64,000 nt of DNA, from NCBI GenBank assembly GCA_916048095.2, contig OU696574.1:7618087-7682086 (forward strand), written 5' to 3'. The notes below the pieces were generated by a model. The model did no database searches and was not told the DNA's origin. It saw only the letters and a program-made list of their open reading frames with translations. The stretch comes from Sacculina carcini (Eukaryota > Arthropoda > Thecostraca > Sacculinidae). A program made the translations under genes and the position numbers. Each line of letters begins with the position of its first letter. The stretch's first letter is position 1. Shown here piece after piece: positions 12,025-24,786 of the stretch.

Positions 12025-12135
12025 CTGTAGAGCTGTGTCTGTAGAGCTGTGTCTGTAGAGCTGTGTCTGTAGAGCTGTGTCTGTAGAGCTGTGTCTGTAG
12101 AGCTGTGTCTGTAGAGCTGTGTCTGTAGAGCTGCA
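12025..12135. repeat. 14-bp minisatellite, about 8 units
   Basis: The unit gtagagctgtgtct repeats head to tail almost perfectly. It lies upstream of a Pol II-like TATA sequence (gtataaaaagg near 12226), possibly part of a retroelement promoter, but no second LTR was found. Confidence 0.93.
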
Positions 12136-12639
12136 ATGCGTGTGCAATCATGTGATCGCTCGCTTGAAATTCCCAGTTTGATAATTCAGTTATAGGATCA
12201 GGCGATTATACGTCATGTGTGGACGTATAAAAAGGCGCCTGTTATCAGCATCAGTGGCAGATAAGAGTTAAAACAGTCGAGTATTTCGTGTCTGGCAGAG
12301 CTACTCTCTGTGCCTCGGTAGTTTGGTGCATTCTGTCACTCGGGTTTGCATAACGCTAGAGTTATAAATCCCTATATACTACTATATAAATTACTATATC
12401 TATATATATAAAAGAGATCCTCTGTGTGTCTGTGTGTGTGTCTGTGTGTCTGTTCGACCCTCCTTGGTCCATATTCTATCAGCAATTATTCGGCCACCAC
12501 TCAGCCTACCCGCAAACAATTTATACCATCACGTTGGAAATTTTCTTGTCTACACTTTAGATTACATTTTAAATTTCAAAAATGAAATAAAAAAAAGTTA
12601 TAGCGGTGAAAAGACAAAATGAACCCTAAAAAATTCGAA

Positions 12640-14880
12640 AATTTTGGTCAATTTTCTGAAGACTACTCCTCCTAAACCAGCAATAGTACAACAATAAAAA
12701 TTATACCACTGTGTAGAAATGTTCTCTTCTACTCAACAAAGTATAATTTATACCCAAAAATTAAATATAAAACATGTAAAATAAAAAACAATCAATCTAC
12801 ATTCAAAATTTTATTTATACTCCACGCGTCCGATTTTCTATACTTTTTTCTCTATTTCTCAGCAACTAAACATCACACATCTAAATAAATAATACCATCA
12901 TGCTGGGAATTTTGTTTGCTACAACACGGCATAATTTTTAATTTTCGAAAGTGTATTAATCAAAAGTTACGGCGGTGTGAAGTGTAAATGACAAAAAGCA
13001 AAAAGGCAAAATTAGCACAAAAAACGTGAATATTTTGGTCAATATTCCGCTATCTATTCCTCATAAACCAGCAATGGTACAGCTATAACAATTATACTAT
13101 TGTGTAGATAATTTTGTCTTCTACAAAAAAAGTTATAATTTATACCCACAAATGATACAAAAAACGTGTACAATTGGCAAAATTCTCAAATACATCCAAA
13201 ATTACACTTGAACACCGGGTGATTAAAATTAATTCATTTTTCTACCCATGTCTCAGGAACTATTTGTCACACATTACAATAAATTATACCATCGTGCTAG
13301 AAATTTTGTTTTCTACAATACGGTATAATTTGTAATTTTCCAAAGTGTATCTGAAGGAAGTTACGGCGGTGTAAAGTCAAAATGTCATGTTGCCAATTTG
13401 ACAGCTATTATGCGCACTTGCGATTACACAGGAATATACTACTGTGTGGATAATTTTGTGTTCTACAAGATAAGCTATAATTTATACCCACAAATGATAC
13501 AAAAAACGTGTAAAATTGGCAAAATTCTCTAATACATCCAAAATTACACTAGAACACCGGGCGACTAAAATTAATTCATTTTTCTATTATTTCTCAGTAA
13601 CTGTTTATTATGCATAAAAATAAATTATACCATCGTGCTAGAAATTTTGTTTTCTACAATACGGTATAATTTGTAATTTTCCAAAGTGTATCTGAAGGAC
13701 GTTACGGGGGTGTAAAGTCAAAAGGACATATTGCCAATTTGACAGCTATTATGCGCACTTGCGATTACATAGGAATATACTACTGTGTAGAGAATTTTGT
13801 GTTCTACAATACAAGCTATAATTTATACCCACAAATGATACAAAAAACGTGTAAAATTGGCAAAATTCTCAAATACATCCAAAATTACACTAGAACACCG
13901 GGCGACTAAAATTAATTCATTTTTCTAATATTTCTCAGTAACTATTTGTTATGCATAAAAATAAATTATACCATCGTGCTAGAAATTTTGTTTTTTACAA
14001 TACAGTAAAATTTGTAATTTTCCAAAGTGTATCTAAAGGAAGTTACGGCGGTGTAAAGTCAAAAGGACATATTGCCAATTTGACAGCTATTATGCGCACT
14101 TGCGATTACACAGGAATATACTACTGTGTAGATAATTTTGTGTTCTACAAGATAAGTTATAATTTATACCCACAAATGATACAAAAAACGTGTAAAATTG
14201 GCAAAATTCGCAAATACATCCAAAATTACACTTGAACAACGGGCGACTAAAATTAATTCATTTTTCTACTATTTATCAGTAACTATTTGTTATACATGAA
14301 AATAAATTATACCATCGTGCTAGAAATTTTGTTTTCTACAATACGGAATAATTTTTAATTTTCCAAAGTGTATCTAAAGGAATTTACGGCGATGTAAAGT
14401 CAAAATGTCATGTTGCCAATTTGACAGCTATTATGCGCACTTGCGATTACACATGAATATACACTGATTTAATTTCACTGAAGTCCAATCACAATTTACG
14501 CACTTGCGATTACACAGGAATATACTACTGTGTAGAGAATTTTGTGTTCTACAATATAAGCTATAATTTATACCCACAAATGGTACAAAAAACGTGTAAA
14601 ATTGGCAAAATTCTCAAATACATCCAAAATTACACTTGAACACCGGGCGACTAAAATTAATTTATTTTTCTACTATTTCATAGTAACTATTTGTTATACA
14701 TAAAAATAAATTATACCATCGTGCTAGAAATCTTGTTTTCTACAATACGGTATAATTTGTAATTTTCCAAAGGGTATCTGAAGGAAGTTACGGCGGTGTA
14801 AAGTCAAAAGGACATATTGCCAATTTGACAGCTATTATGCGCACTTACGATTACACAGGAATATACACCGATTTCACTGA
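12640..14880. repeat. 341-bp tandem array inside the Helentron-like complex
   Basis: The word tgcgcacttgcgattaca starts at 13411, 13752, 14093 and 14434, exactly 341 bp apart. A shortened copy follows at about 14497 and a last copy (one mismatch) at 14838. More diverged copies extend left to about 12640. Unit content is AT-rich and non-coding. Confidence 0.92.
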
Positions 14881-17201
14881 AGCCCAATCACAATTAAGAA
14901 TGCATCATATTATCTCCAAGCATGGATGGTGTGGTTTTTTGCGTACAGTTTAATTAATGCTACACTATACTGAATAGAAAGTCTTTATTGTCCTCAATAT
15001 TTACACATCAAATGTTCCGCACGACGGGCGGGTAAAATGCTACTTGGAACAAAGTAAGCTACTGAATTTTACTGTGTAATTTAATTGGTTTAATTTCAAG
15101 TTGCATACGCTTAAGTTGCATAGGGATACGGGTTGTAATATCATGCAATGCCAAGTATATGCATATGCTGTTTTAGAGGAAGCATTAATCTGGAATTATA
15201 AAGATGTTTCATTGTTTTGATAGTGTTACACTTCTGAATTACTACACACGAAGGACGGGTGTGAATTTGAGCAGTGTTGAGGGAAAATCATCGTCAATAA
15301 TTAAAACAAGAATTTACAAATTTGACTTTTCTATTGGTCGTTTTTCATTAATTTTCTTTGTGTTTGTTTCGTGTTTGAGTTCTGAATTATTCCGCACGAC
15401 GGGCAGCTTTAAATATGAGGCGGGTTGTGGAAAAACATGTTTTCTAAATTGAAACATAAATTTCACATTTAGACTTTTATATTAGCTAAAACTTTCCTAT
15501 GGGTTTGTTTTTCTTTTTCAATTTGCACTATTCTTTGTTCTTTGTTTTTCTTTTTCAATTTTTTATGAATTCAATATTAATTATATTTTATGAACTGTTC
15601 CGCACGACGGGGGAATTAAATGTATCTATAAAGAGTGGGTTTAAATGATAGCGAGGTATATGATATTTTGCTAGCAGTAAATATTCTAGCGATAAAAGTA
15701 GAATAGCTCTTAAGCAAATGATTTTGGAGAATGATGTGAACCTTTAGATATATTTTGCGATCTGATGATATATGTATTAGGAATAATACGTAGCAGAATA
15801 TAGATTGCATAATATAATATCGGCTGTAATATCAAGGGCTGTAATATCGGTATAATCCAAAAAATAACAACTGTATGAATATGATGCATTAGTGGAAGCA
15901 TTAACCGGGAATTATGAGATAATATGATAATGGTGTATAATTATATCGCATTATGCAACAAATGTGAATTTAGCTGCATTACAGTTTGGTCCCGATACTA
16001 TATTGGCGGGTTGAGAGAAAAGTATTGGTGGGCCGCGTGTTTGGGACCCCTGGGGTAGATAATCTCAGTCTTCTGATTACAAATTATGATCGCATCAGTA
16101 TATTTTGTGATCACAAACTAATAAGTTAAATCACCTCAGACTAGGCTGAGAGCGGTCAATATTGAATGGTTGGGTTGGGTTGGGTAGGTTTGACTCAGGT
16201 TATATTGGGTTTTAATGATAGCGGAAAATATATAAATTTTATCAATAAATATTATAGCGGTAAAAGTGAAATAGTACTTGAGCAAATGATATTGGGGAAT
16301 GATGTTAAGTAATAAATATAGTTTGGAAACATTCTGATGAAAAGATTTCATCATCTTTCATTGTTTGTTTCGTGTTTGTGTTCTGAATTATACCACACGA
16401 CGGGCAGATTTATATATCAGGCGGGTTGAGGAATAATATTTGTCAAAATAAGAACAAAAATATTCACATTTAGACTTTTCTATTGGTTAAGATATTTATA
16501 GGTTACATTTTTTGGTTTTCAATTTGTATTCATTATATTTTCTGGATTTGATATGAATTTTATTGTATGAATTGTTCCGCACGACGGGTGGGTTTTAAAA
16601 AGTGTTTTTAGATCATTTTTTCAAATGGTTCATAAAAAATAAAAATAAAAATGTTAATGTAAATGAATAAAATAAAAATGTTCCGCGGGCAGCAACTATA
16701 GACAATAGAACGTTCAATTTCCCCTGTAGAATTAATCCATACACAAAACCAATGGATTTGACTTCAAATATGAATTGTATTGTATGAATTGTTCCGCACG
16801 ACGGGCGGGTTTAAAAAAAGTGTTTCCATTTTTTAGTTCATTTTTTCAAATGGTTCATTTAAAAAAAGGTATTTTTTTTAAAATAAAAATGCTCCGCGGG
16901 CAGCAACTATAGACCATAGAACGTTAAATTTACCCTGTAGAATTAATCCATGCACAAAACCAATGGATTTGACTTCAAGATCCAGAACGGATCGTGTTCG
17001 AGTTCTGAATAATTCAGCACGACGGGCGGGTTTAAAAATGACTCAGGCGGACTGAGGGGAAATATTTTGTCGAAATTAAAATAATTAAACTTATAATTTT
17101 CAATAGATGAATATATTTATGAGTGTACCCTATTTCATTTTTATTTTTCCATATTTTTTATTAATTGAATATGAATTTCATGTTATGAATTGCTCCGCAC
17201 A

Positions 17202-18100
17202 ACGGGCGGGTTTTAATGCTATATATATACCTAAAGAAGAAATTATCTGTCTGTCTGTGTATGTATGCTTGAATATGAGGTGACATAATTGCGCTGGTTC
17301 ATGGTTCGCTGGTTCAATGATCAGGGGCTTCAAACGCAAACGAAGAGATGGCTCATTTTTATGAAATAAAAATGTCCCGCGGGCAGCAATAAAACGTTCA
17401 ATTTCACCGTGTAGAATGAATTAATATACAAAACTAATGGATTTGACTTCAAGAACCAGAACGGATGGTGTTCGAGTTCTGAATTATTCCTCACGTCGGG
17501 CGGGTTTAAATATGAGGCGGGCTGAGTGAAAATATTTTGTCAAAATAAAATTAAAAATAATGAAATTTAGACTTTTTAATTGATTAAGGTTTTCATGAGT
17601 TTGCCTCCTTTATTTTTAATTTGCAATATTTTTATGAATTGTTCCGCACAACGGGCGGGTTTTATTGCTATATATATACATAAAGAAGATATTATCTGTC
17701 TGTCTGTGTATGTATGCTTGAATATGAGGTGACATAATTGCGCTGGTTCATGGTTCGCTGGCTCAATGATCAGGGGCTTCAAACGCAAACGAAGCGATGG
17801 CTCATTTTTATGAAATAAAAATGTCCCGCGGGCAGCAATAAAACGTTCAATTTCACCGTATAGAATGAATTCATATACAAAACTAATGGATTTGACTTCA
17901 AGAACCAGAACGGATGGTGTTCGAGTTCTGAATTTTTCCTCACGTCGGGCGGGTTTAAATATAAGGCGGGTTGAGTGAAAATATTTTGTCAAAATAAAAT
18001 TAAAAATAATGAAATTTAGACCTTTTAATTGATTAAGGTTTTCATGAGTTTGCCTCATTTATTTTTAATTTGCAATATTTTTATGAATTGTTCCGCACAA
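17202..18100. repeat. 449-bp head-to-tail duplication of a complete HINE-like unit
   Basis: The terminal word aacgggcggg sits at 17201, 17650 and 18099, a constant 449-bp step. Each unit begins with gctatatatata, then attatctgtctgtctgtgta, and ends with ttccgcacaacgggcgggtt. The two units are nearly identical, so this duplication is younger than the rest of the complex. Confidence 0.92.
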
Positions 18101-18348
18101 CGGGCGGGTTTTAATGCTAGTTACTATATAAATCCCTATATAAATGCTTGTTAGATAATCCAGTAGCCCGGGTAGGTGACTACACCTCTCCTGGAGTTTG
18201 CTGCTGAATATCTTCAGGCTATGGCACGTTTGCAACGCGAACGTTATTGTCACTGTGTGCACTGTGCATACACAACATCGTTGCTCGATGCGCGTATGTA
18301 CACTGCGACCCGCTGCGCCTATTTTTAGTTATGTGTAGAGCTGCGCGT

Positions 18349-21300
18349 ATTGATTGATTGTATTACCTGTATCTATATACAGGTCCCACTACATAATTGT
18401 ATGATGTATTGTTGTGTTGTTATGTACAGTAAATGTGTAATAATATATAACTGAAACTACAGCATATTGTTGTTGTTGTTGACGTTCCTCAGGTTGTCTG
18501 GACGAGCAACCTCAAGCTCCTAAGGAAAGACACGGCGCCGACCGGGTTGTTCCACAGGTCCCTTATGGATGTGACTTTGCGTTTGCGTCTGAGTTGTGTG
18601 TGTGCTGTGTAGTGGTCCATGATGTGTGTGATGGTGTGTGGTGCTGAATTGCAATCTGGACAGGTGTCATCGATTGAGTCATTCAACCTTTTCTGATATG
18701 ACAGAAGGGCAGGATGATGACCGCATCTCAACCTGGCCAGATGCACCTTGTTTTCACGTGTGAGTGTGTTTTATGCTTTGTGTATGTCCGTGGGTGTCTT
18801 TGTAGGAGTGTATTGTGTTGTAGTGAGTGTATAGCTTTCCGTGCAATCTCTGTGTGTATGTGTTTCTTGATTGATGCGGGTGGGGGAGCTGGTGGAAGTG
18901 ATGTGAAAATTTGTCTGTGGTAAAGTGTGCTTGGTGTTGTTTTTATGCTTCTGTTTGTGTTTTCTTGTGTTGTGAGATGTAGTGGATGTGCTGTGTTGGT
19001 GACTGCTGCTGCGAGTGTTTGTGTGCCTCTCATGTCTAGTTGGTGTGTCAGTTTCAGAATTTTTGTTTCGTGATGGAGGTGCTCTACTGGTGTGGTGGCT
19101 GTGCATCCTGTGATGGTTCTGAGTGCGGTGTTTTGAAGTGTTTGAAGTGTGTTTGTGTGGCGTGTTGCGAGATTGCTAGCCCATGCGGGGCTAGCATATT
19201 CTATCGCGGGTCTGATGTATTGTTTGTATACGAGTATGGTTGTTGTGGTGTCTTTGTTGTGTCCGAAAGTTGTGTGTGAGAGTGCTTTCAGTGTGTTGAG
19301 GCGTGGGGTGACTTTGGTTTTGATGTTGGTGATGTGTTGTTTGAATGAGAGGTGTGTGTCGTATGTGACGCCTAGTATTTTTGGTGTGTGAGTGTGTGGG
19401 ATGATCGTGTTGTTGATAGTGATTTGTGGTGTGTAGTTGTGTTCGATTGTGTTAGATGTCCAGTTGGTGATGAGTGTAGCTGTGGATTTGGCAGGTGCAA
19501 TGTTCAGTTTGTTTGTGGAGAACCATTGTTGTAGTGTGTTGATATAAGGTTTAAGTGTGTGCACTACTGTGTCGGCGTGTCTGTGTGTGCTTGTGATTGT
19601 GATGTCGTCTGCATATGATTATATCTGTATGGATGGAGTGTTTGGTGCTGACATGTCATGTAGGTATAGATTAAACAGTATTGGTGCTAAAACGGAACCC
19701 TGAAGGACTCCGTTTGTTATATTGCGTGTGTGAGATAATTGTCCGTTGTACCTCACATGGGCGCATCTGCCAGCGAGGTAGTTGGCCAACCATCTATTTG
19801 TGTTATTGTGAAGTGTGGTGTTTAGTATTTTGTTTGTGAGATTGTGTCGTGGAACTCTGTCGAAGGCTTTGCTGATGTCGAGTGTTATGAGTAGTGTTCT
19901 GTGTGGTGGTTTTGTTGTGTTTATGCTACCCATCATGGTCTGTGTGAGTTTTGTGAGCAATGTGGTTGTAGAGTGCAGTGATCTGAAGCCGTGTTGTGAT
20001 TGCGAGAGTGGGATTTGTGATGTGATGAGTTTGAGTATGGGGCGTTCTGTGATTTCTGATGGTGTGCAGAGCAGTGTGATTGGACGATATGAGGAAGGTA
20101 GCGTGGGATCTGTGCCTTGTTTGTGAAGGGTGATGATGATGCCCGTTTTTCAGATGTGGGTTATGATGATGTGTGAGTAGCTATAGTTGGATATGTTGGT
20201 GAGTGTCTGTATGCCTTGTGGTCCAAGATGCTTGAGATGGATGTTACTTATTCCATCTGGACCACAGGCTGATGATTGTTTGATGTTGTGTATGATGTGT
20301 CGTGTCTGCGCATGTGTGAATGGTGTGTATAATGGATCTGTGCTGAATGTGTGTTTTCGTCTGATGATTTTTATGTCTTCTTGTGAAGGAGTGATGTGGC
20401 TGATGTGTGAGTAATGATTAATGAATGTGTTTGCCTGTTGTTTATTTGATGGTACTGATGTTGTGTCGGTCGTGATGGCTGCGTGTGTGCGTGTTGCTGT
20501 TTGAGAGTGTGATGCTTTTGAGTGTGCTGTATAATTTTGAGGTGTTTGATATGTGATCTAGTGTTTTTATGTAGTTGTGCCAGTTGTGTGATTGTTGTTC
20601 GTGTATTTTGCTGTTTATTGTTGTGTTGAGTGTGTGTATTTGTTCTGATGTATTGTGTGAGTGTGGTGTCGGAGAGTGTTTCAGTGTGTCGCGTTGTTTG
20701 ATGAGTGTTTGTAGTTCTTGTGTAAAGTTTGGGTTGTGGTGTTTTCTGTGGCCTTTTGGGATGTGTTGTTTGTCTGCTTTGTGTATGACGTTGTTGAATG
20801 TTTGGATTGTTTTTTATGTCTGTGATGTCTGTTGTGTTGAGTTGTGTAAATGCTAGTTCCGTGTCGCGTGTGAATTGTGACCAATTGGCTTTTGTGTAAT
20901 TTGTGTAAGTGCGTCTGGGTGTGTTTGGTGCTGTTCGGATTTAGGTGGTAATGAAGATTGGGAAGTGGTCTGAGCCAAGCTCTTTGACTACCTTCCAAGT
21001 GGTTGTGTGGGTGAGATTCGGTGTGCAAAATGTGATGTCAGGTGATGTCGGATGATAGTGTGTCTGATGTGTGGTGTGTGTTGGTGAGTGTTGTTGAGTA
21101 TGTAGAGGTGTTCTGTTTGTTGAAGGATGTCTGTGCCTCTGTTGGTGAGTGGATTGTGGCTGTACCAGGCAGGATCATTGGCATTGAAGTATCCGCCCAG
21201 TATTATGTTAGGTGTGTTTGCGATGTTGCGTATATCTGGTGTGCAGTTGCGAGGTACCGTTGGTGATGTTTGTGGTGGAATGTAGACGTTAATTATTGAG

Positions 21301-22070
21301 ATGTGTGAATGTGTGCCGGTGCGTATTTGAATCGACTGTAATTCTGTTGTGGTGTCGTTTGATGGTAGTAGTGCTGTGTGCTGGTGTTTGTGTAGTTGAT
21401 TGTTCTGTGTATAAGTGTGATGAGGCCACCGCCTCGGCCGCTAGTGCGGTCTTGGCGGATGGTGGTGTAATGGTGAAAGGTGGGTGTTCTGTGGTGCTGT
21501 TGAAATTTTGTTTCCTGTATGAGTTCTATGTGAATGGAGTGTCGTGTGAGGAAGTGTGTTAGTTCATGTTTTTTTGTGTTGATGCCGTCCATGTTAAGCT
21601 GGAGAATGTTGATGTTGTGTGTGCGGTGTATGTTGGTGTGTGAGAGTGTGTGTGTTGTTGATGGAGATGGTAGTGGTGGTGAATGTGTTGTTGAGTTTGG
21701 TGATGATGGGAGAACTGATGGTGATGATAGTGAGGATGGAGTTGATGGTGAAGGTGATGCTTGTGAGGAGGATGAGGTTGTTGGTGATTGTGAGGATGAG
21801 CGAGTTGTATGTGAAGATGGGAATGATGGCGATGTCGGTGGTGCTGACGACCGCACTGGTGATGTTGATGGTGATGAAACAGAGGTGGCTGATGCTGTTG
21901 GTGAATGTGCCAGTGTCGGTGTACGCGCAGGTGTGCACTGATAACATGTATGTTCCGAGTTCATGTAGTTCACGCAGGAGTTGCACTGAACTGAGCATTT
22001 CGTGTGTCGGCGTGATGTTAGTGGCTGTGTACATATGTGACAAGTGTTTGTGTGTCTTGGGCATGGCTTG
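18349..22070 (-). mobile_element. Non-LTR retrotransposon (LINE C), nearly full length, inactivated
   Basis: On the minus strand the order is as follows. A Cys-rich finger at about 22035-21920 has CHIC, KCSVQCNSC and TCYQC, and resembles a degenerate PHD finger. A Ser/Thr/Pro-rich linker comes next. The endonuclease start contains NILQLNMDGI, LIQETKF and a GRGGGLITL motif (about 21600-21300). The reverse transcriptase (19960-18728) has DISKAFDRVPRH, NGVLQGSVLAPILFNLYL and YADDITIT, then a thumb with LGVTYDTHLSFKQH. A C-terminal zinc knuckle has CPDCNS and a following HIMDH (18650-18550). The 3' end is a caatcaatcaat tail at 18360-18349. It is broken by a TAA just before YADD and by frameshifts between endonuclease and RT. 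Clade: Jockey/CR1-like. Confidence 0.88.
18489..19960 (-). pseudogene. LINE C reverse transcriptase, one in-frame stop
   Basis: A continuous minus frame runs from 19960 to 18728 with a single TAA near 19618, directly before the catalytic YADD box. The C-terminal knuckle continues in another frame (18746-18489). Catalytic Asp residues and the finger motif FDRVPRH are kept. The product is unusually rich in Thr, His, Ser and Asn because the sense strand contains almost no G. Confidence 0.85.
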
Positions 22071-23170
22071 GGTTATATGTCTCCTGCGAGTATGAGCATA
22101 GGAGAAATGATCGCGAGCGGGTCATATCTCGACGCCCCTCAGGAGACGGTGGCATGAGTGGAAATTAAAGTGTGAGGCGAGCGGTGTTGGTGCAGTGTCT
22201 GTTATTTGGGTATGTGTAGCGCGGCGTCACGATTTGAGTCAGTTGCATGGAGCTGAAAAACAATCATGTGGAACCCGGGTGCTGAAAAAAAATCATGTGG
22301 ACCGAAGCCGATCCCAGGAGCTCGACAGTCCCGTCGTTCTGGCGAGGCTGGAAGGGTTGCTGCGGGTGGTCCCACGACGTAGACGTCGCAGCTCCTGGAA
22401 CTACAACATATTTGCTGCATTTGGCGAAATAGCCACACAGCAGTTACAGACAAGCCGACAGCATTAGAGAACAATAGCCAATACCATTGTATCTCCTATA
22501 CATCTTACATCTCTAATACATGGCCGGTATGTGACCAAAAGTGATCCAATATACCAACACCATCCATATCTTCGTTACATTTGGGTACCAGAAAGAGGCT
22601 CCTTCATCTTGATGCTCGATACTTTTTTCACGCGACGAGTAGTTTCTGTGTATGTATACTACTAATGATTACTGGAAATATTAACAACTAGCGACAAGTT
22701 CCGCACTTCGTGCGGTTATGGTCGCTAGTAGATCCGCACTACGTGCGTCTCGTAGCTTCGTTTGTAGTATTGTAAGTGATGCGGTCGCCTTGAGTTTTGT
22801 CTGGGATATCAATGCAAATATGATGATAATGCACTTGAAGCAAACGTCAAGGCCAATGCAAACAAATGGTGTCGCAAGGATGTTGCAACACCACAGCAAA
22901 TATTATATTATTTTGAGGTATTATAGATTTTTCCCGGATGCATATTATATCTGAAAATATAACATATATGTAGATACAAAATTAGAAAATAACAAGTGTA
23001 ACCACATATAATTCAATAAGTATGTATAGTGTTCATATATAATTCCACATATAATTCAATAAGTATGTATATTCAATATGTATAGTGTAGGCATATAAAA
23101 TTCAAGTGTTCATACTCACATTGAGTCGGATACGCGCTTCAACTATTAGTGCCAAAGGCACGCGAATATT
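22071..23170. other. LINE 5' flank and unassigned DNA
   Basis: Segment 22195-22480 (ccgtcgttctggcgaggctg and the following gtcccacgacgtagacgtcg) is GC-richer than its surroundings and may be the 5' untranslated region of LINE C. Around 22690-22760 lie two short palindromes (ccgcacttcgtgcgg; gcactacgtgc). The rest is AT-rich with no support for genes. Confidence 0.4.
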
Positions 23171-23440
23171 GGTATTATGGTTCTGGTATGTTTAACCAGC
23201 CTGCGACAGAATCGCCGTCTGATCATCAAAATGTTGCACAATCCGTGTGCACGAAATTATATAAGTTCGCATCGCACATACAGACGCACACGCATACAAA
23301 CACTGGCTGCACACGTGTTCGTTCATAGAATTTCGGCACACGGACACACATACCAATACAAAATGCAAAACGGTATCGTGTGTGCAATTCCTGGGAAGAA
23401 TTGCAAAATTATGCAAGAACAGTTCGCAGAAAAGATGTGG

Positions 23441-24260
23441 TGGCAATCTGGCAGGGAAGTTTCTAGCAATCGCTCAACTGAATGACAAAAGTGTGTAGAA
23501 TAAAGGTAAAAAACAAACACCAATAGAAAAATATATGATAATTACAATTACAATATTGGTAAGCTACACATATACACTTGAAAAACGCTTCTGGAACACG
23601 CACATGCACGACGATGTACTTAATTAAACACTCCGTTTTACTACGCACTCTGCACGCCACTGTGTATTTGCAAACGCTCGCTGCAATGCACGTGAGTCAT
23701 GGTATATCGACACACAGACACACACACCAATATATACATCAGTGTGCCGTTCTGTACACTGTGTATGTATGTGTGTGTGTGTGTGTACGTGTACCTGTAT
23801 GTGTATGTGTGTGTGTGTGCATCTATGTCAGTGTGTATGTGTGTGTGTGTGTGCATGTATGTCAGTGTGTATGTGAGTGTGTGTGTGCCTGAGGTGGCAA
23901 TCTCGCATGGGCGTTTCTAGCAATCGCTCAACTGAATGGCGCAGTGTGTAGAATAATGGTGAAAAACAAACACCAGTAGAAAAATAAATGTTAATTACAA
24001 TTACAATATTGGTAAGCTACACATATCCACTCGAAAAACGCCTGTGGAACACGCACATGCACGACAATGTACTTATTTAAACACTCTGTTTTACTACGCA
24101 CTCTGCACGCCACTGGGCATTTGCAAACGCTCGCTGCAAACGCTCGCTGCAATGCACGTGAGTCATGGCATATCGACACACAGACACACACACCAATATA
24201 CACCAATGTGCCGTTCTGCACACACACTCACTCACTCACTCACACATGTACGTTGAGCTT
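23441..24260. repeat. 454-bp tandem duplication with TG/CA microsatellite
   Basis: The word ttctagcaatcgctcaactg begins at 23461 and again at 23915. About 300 bp downstream of each stays in register, including cacatgcacgacratgtac and gcaatgcacgtgagtcatgg. A third, more diverged half-copy precedes 23441. A (TG)n tract at 23763-23890 occurs only in the first unit. Open frames here are by-products of the repeat. Confidence 0.88.
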
Positions 24261-24786
24261 TATCATTAACAATATAGTTGTTATTACATTCACAAATATG
24301 TGTTTTTTCATCAAAGCTGAAATCAAAATGCTCTCTTCCTCTCTGATCTTTTTCAAAGCTGAATTTGATTTCATCAGCCCGACTGCACCAGCAGTTCTGT
24401 GTTCTTGAATTGTTCTAATTGGAATGGTGTTCTGCTCGGCAAGTCACTTCAACAGAGCATACGATAACGGACGTTTTCAAAACACACTTCATATCTAGCG
24501 ACTCTAGAGCAAGAGTTCATCAAGTTACTCATGATCTTACACTCTTGTGTCCAGTGGAAACTAGGCATGATGTAGTTCTATCCCTCTGATCAGTGTCAGC
24601 ATATGTGCGCCATCATCATTGTCGCATACCACTCATATTTTGTTGCCTAACCTACACACATTGGTTTTTCACGAATCAACATATTTGTTGAATGCCACAC
24701 ATAGAATGTCACCATTGACTCATCAATACCATGCTACTTATGAAAAATGGCATGCATCTTCAAACTTTCATTGAATATAATATATA

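Larger units (their letters stand above)
12395..18119 (+). mobile_element. Helentron-like (HINE/DINE-type) non-autonomous repeat complex
   Basis: The 5' edge is an AT run, ctatatctatatatataaaa, followed by (ctgtgtgt) words. The 3' edge is acaacgggcgggttttaatgc followed by tagt. This end pair resembles Helentron-associated elements of other invertebrates (TATATA-rich start followed by TGTCTGTCTG; end with CGGG...CTAGT). Between them are a 341-bp tandem array (about 12640-14880) and a run of short modules, each ending in a variant of ttccgcacgacgggcgggt (about twelve copies between 15015 and 18100). No Rep/helicase ORF is present. Flanks on both sides are ctatataaatccctatata-like, consistent with insertion in AT-rich DNA. 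Assignment is by end structure only. Confidence 0.6.

Noticed and set aside
12140-12390. LTR promoter (gtataaaaagg followed by a TSS-like region)
   Set aside because: It looks like a Pol II promoter of a retroelement, but no second LTR, primer-binding site or gag/pol sequence was found nearby. Too weak to list as an element.
18714-21941. Plus-strand Cys/Val/Gly-rich frames (for example 21534-21941)
   Set aside because: They are the antisense shadow of LINE C, produced by its G-poor sense strand.
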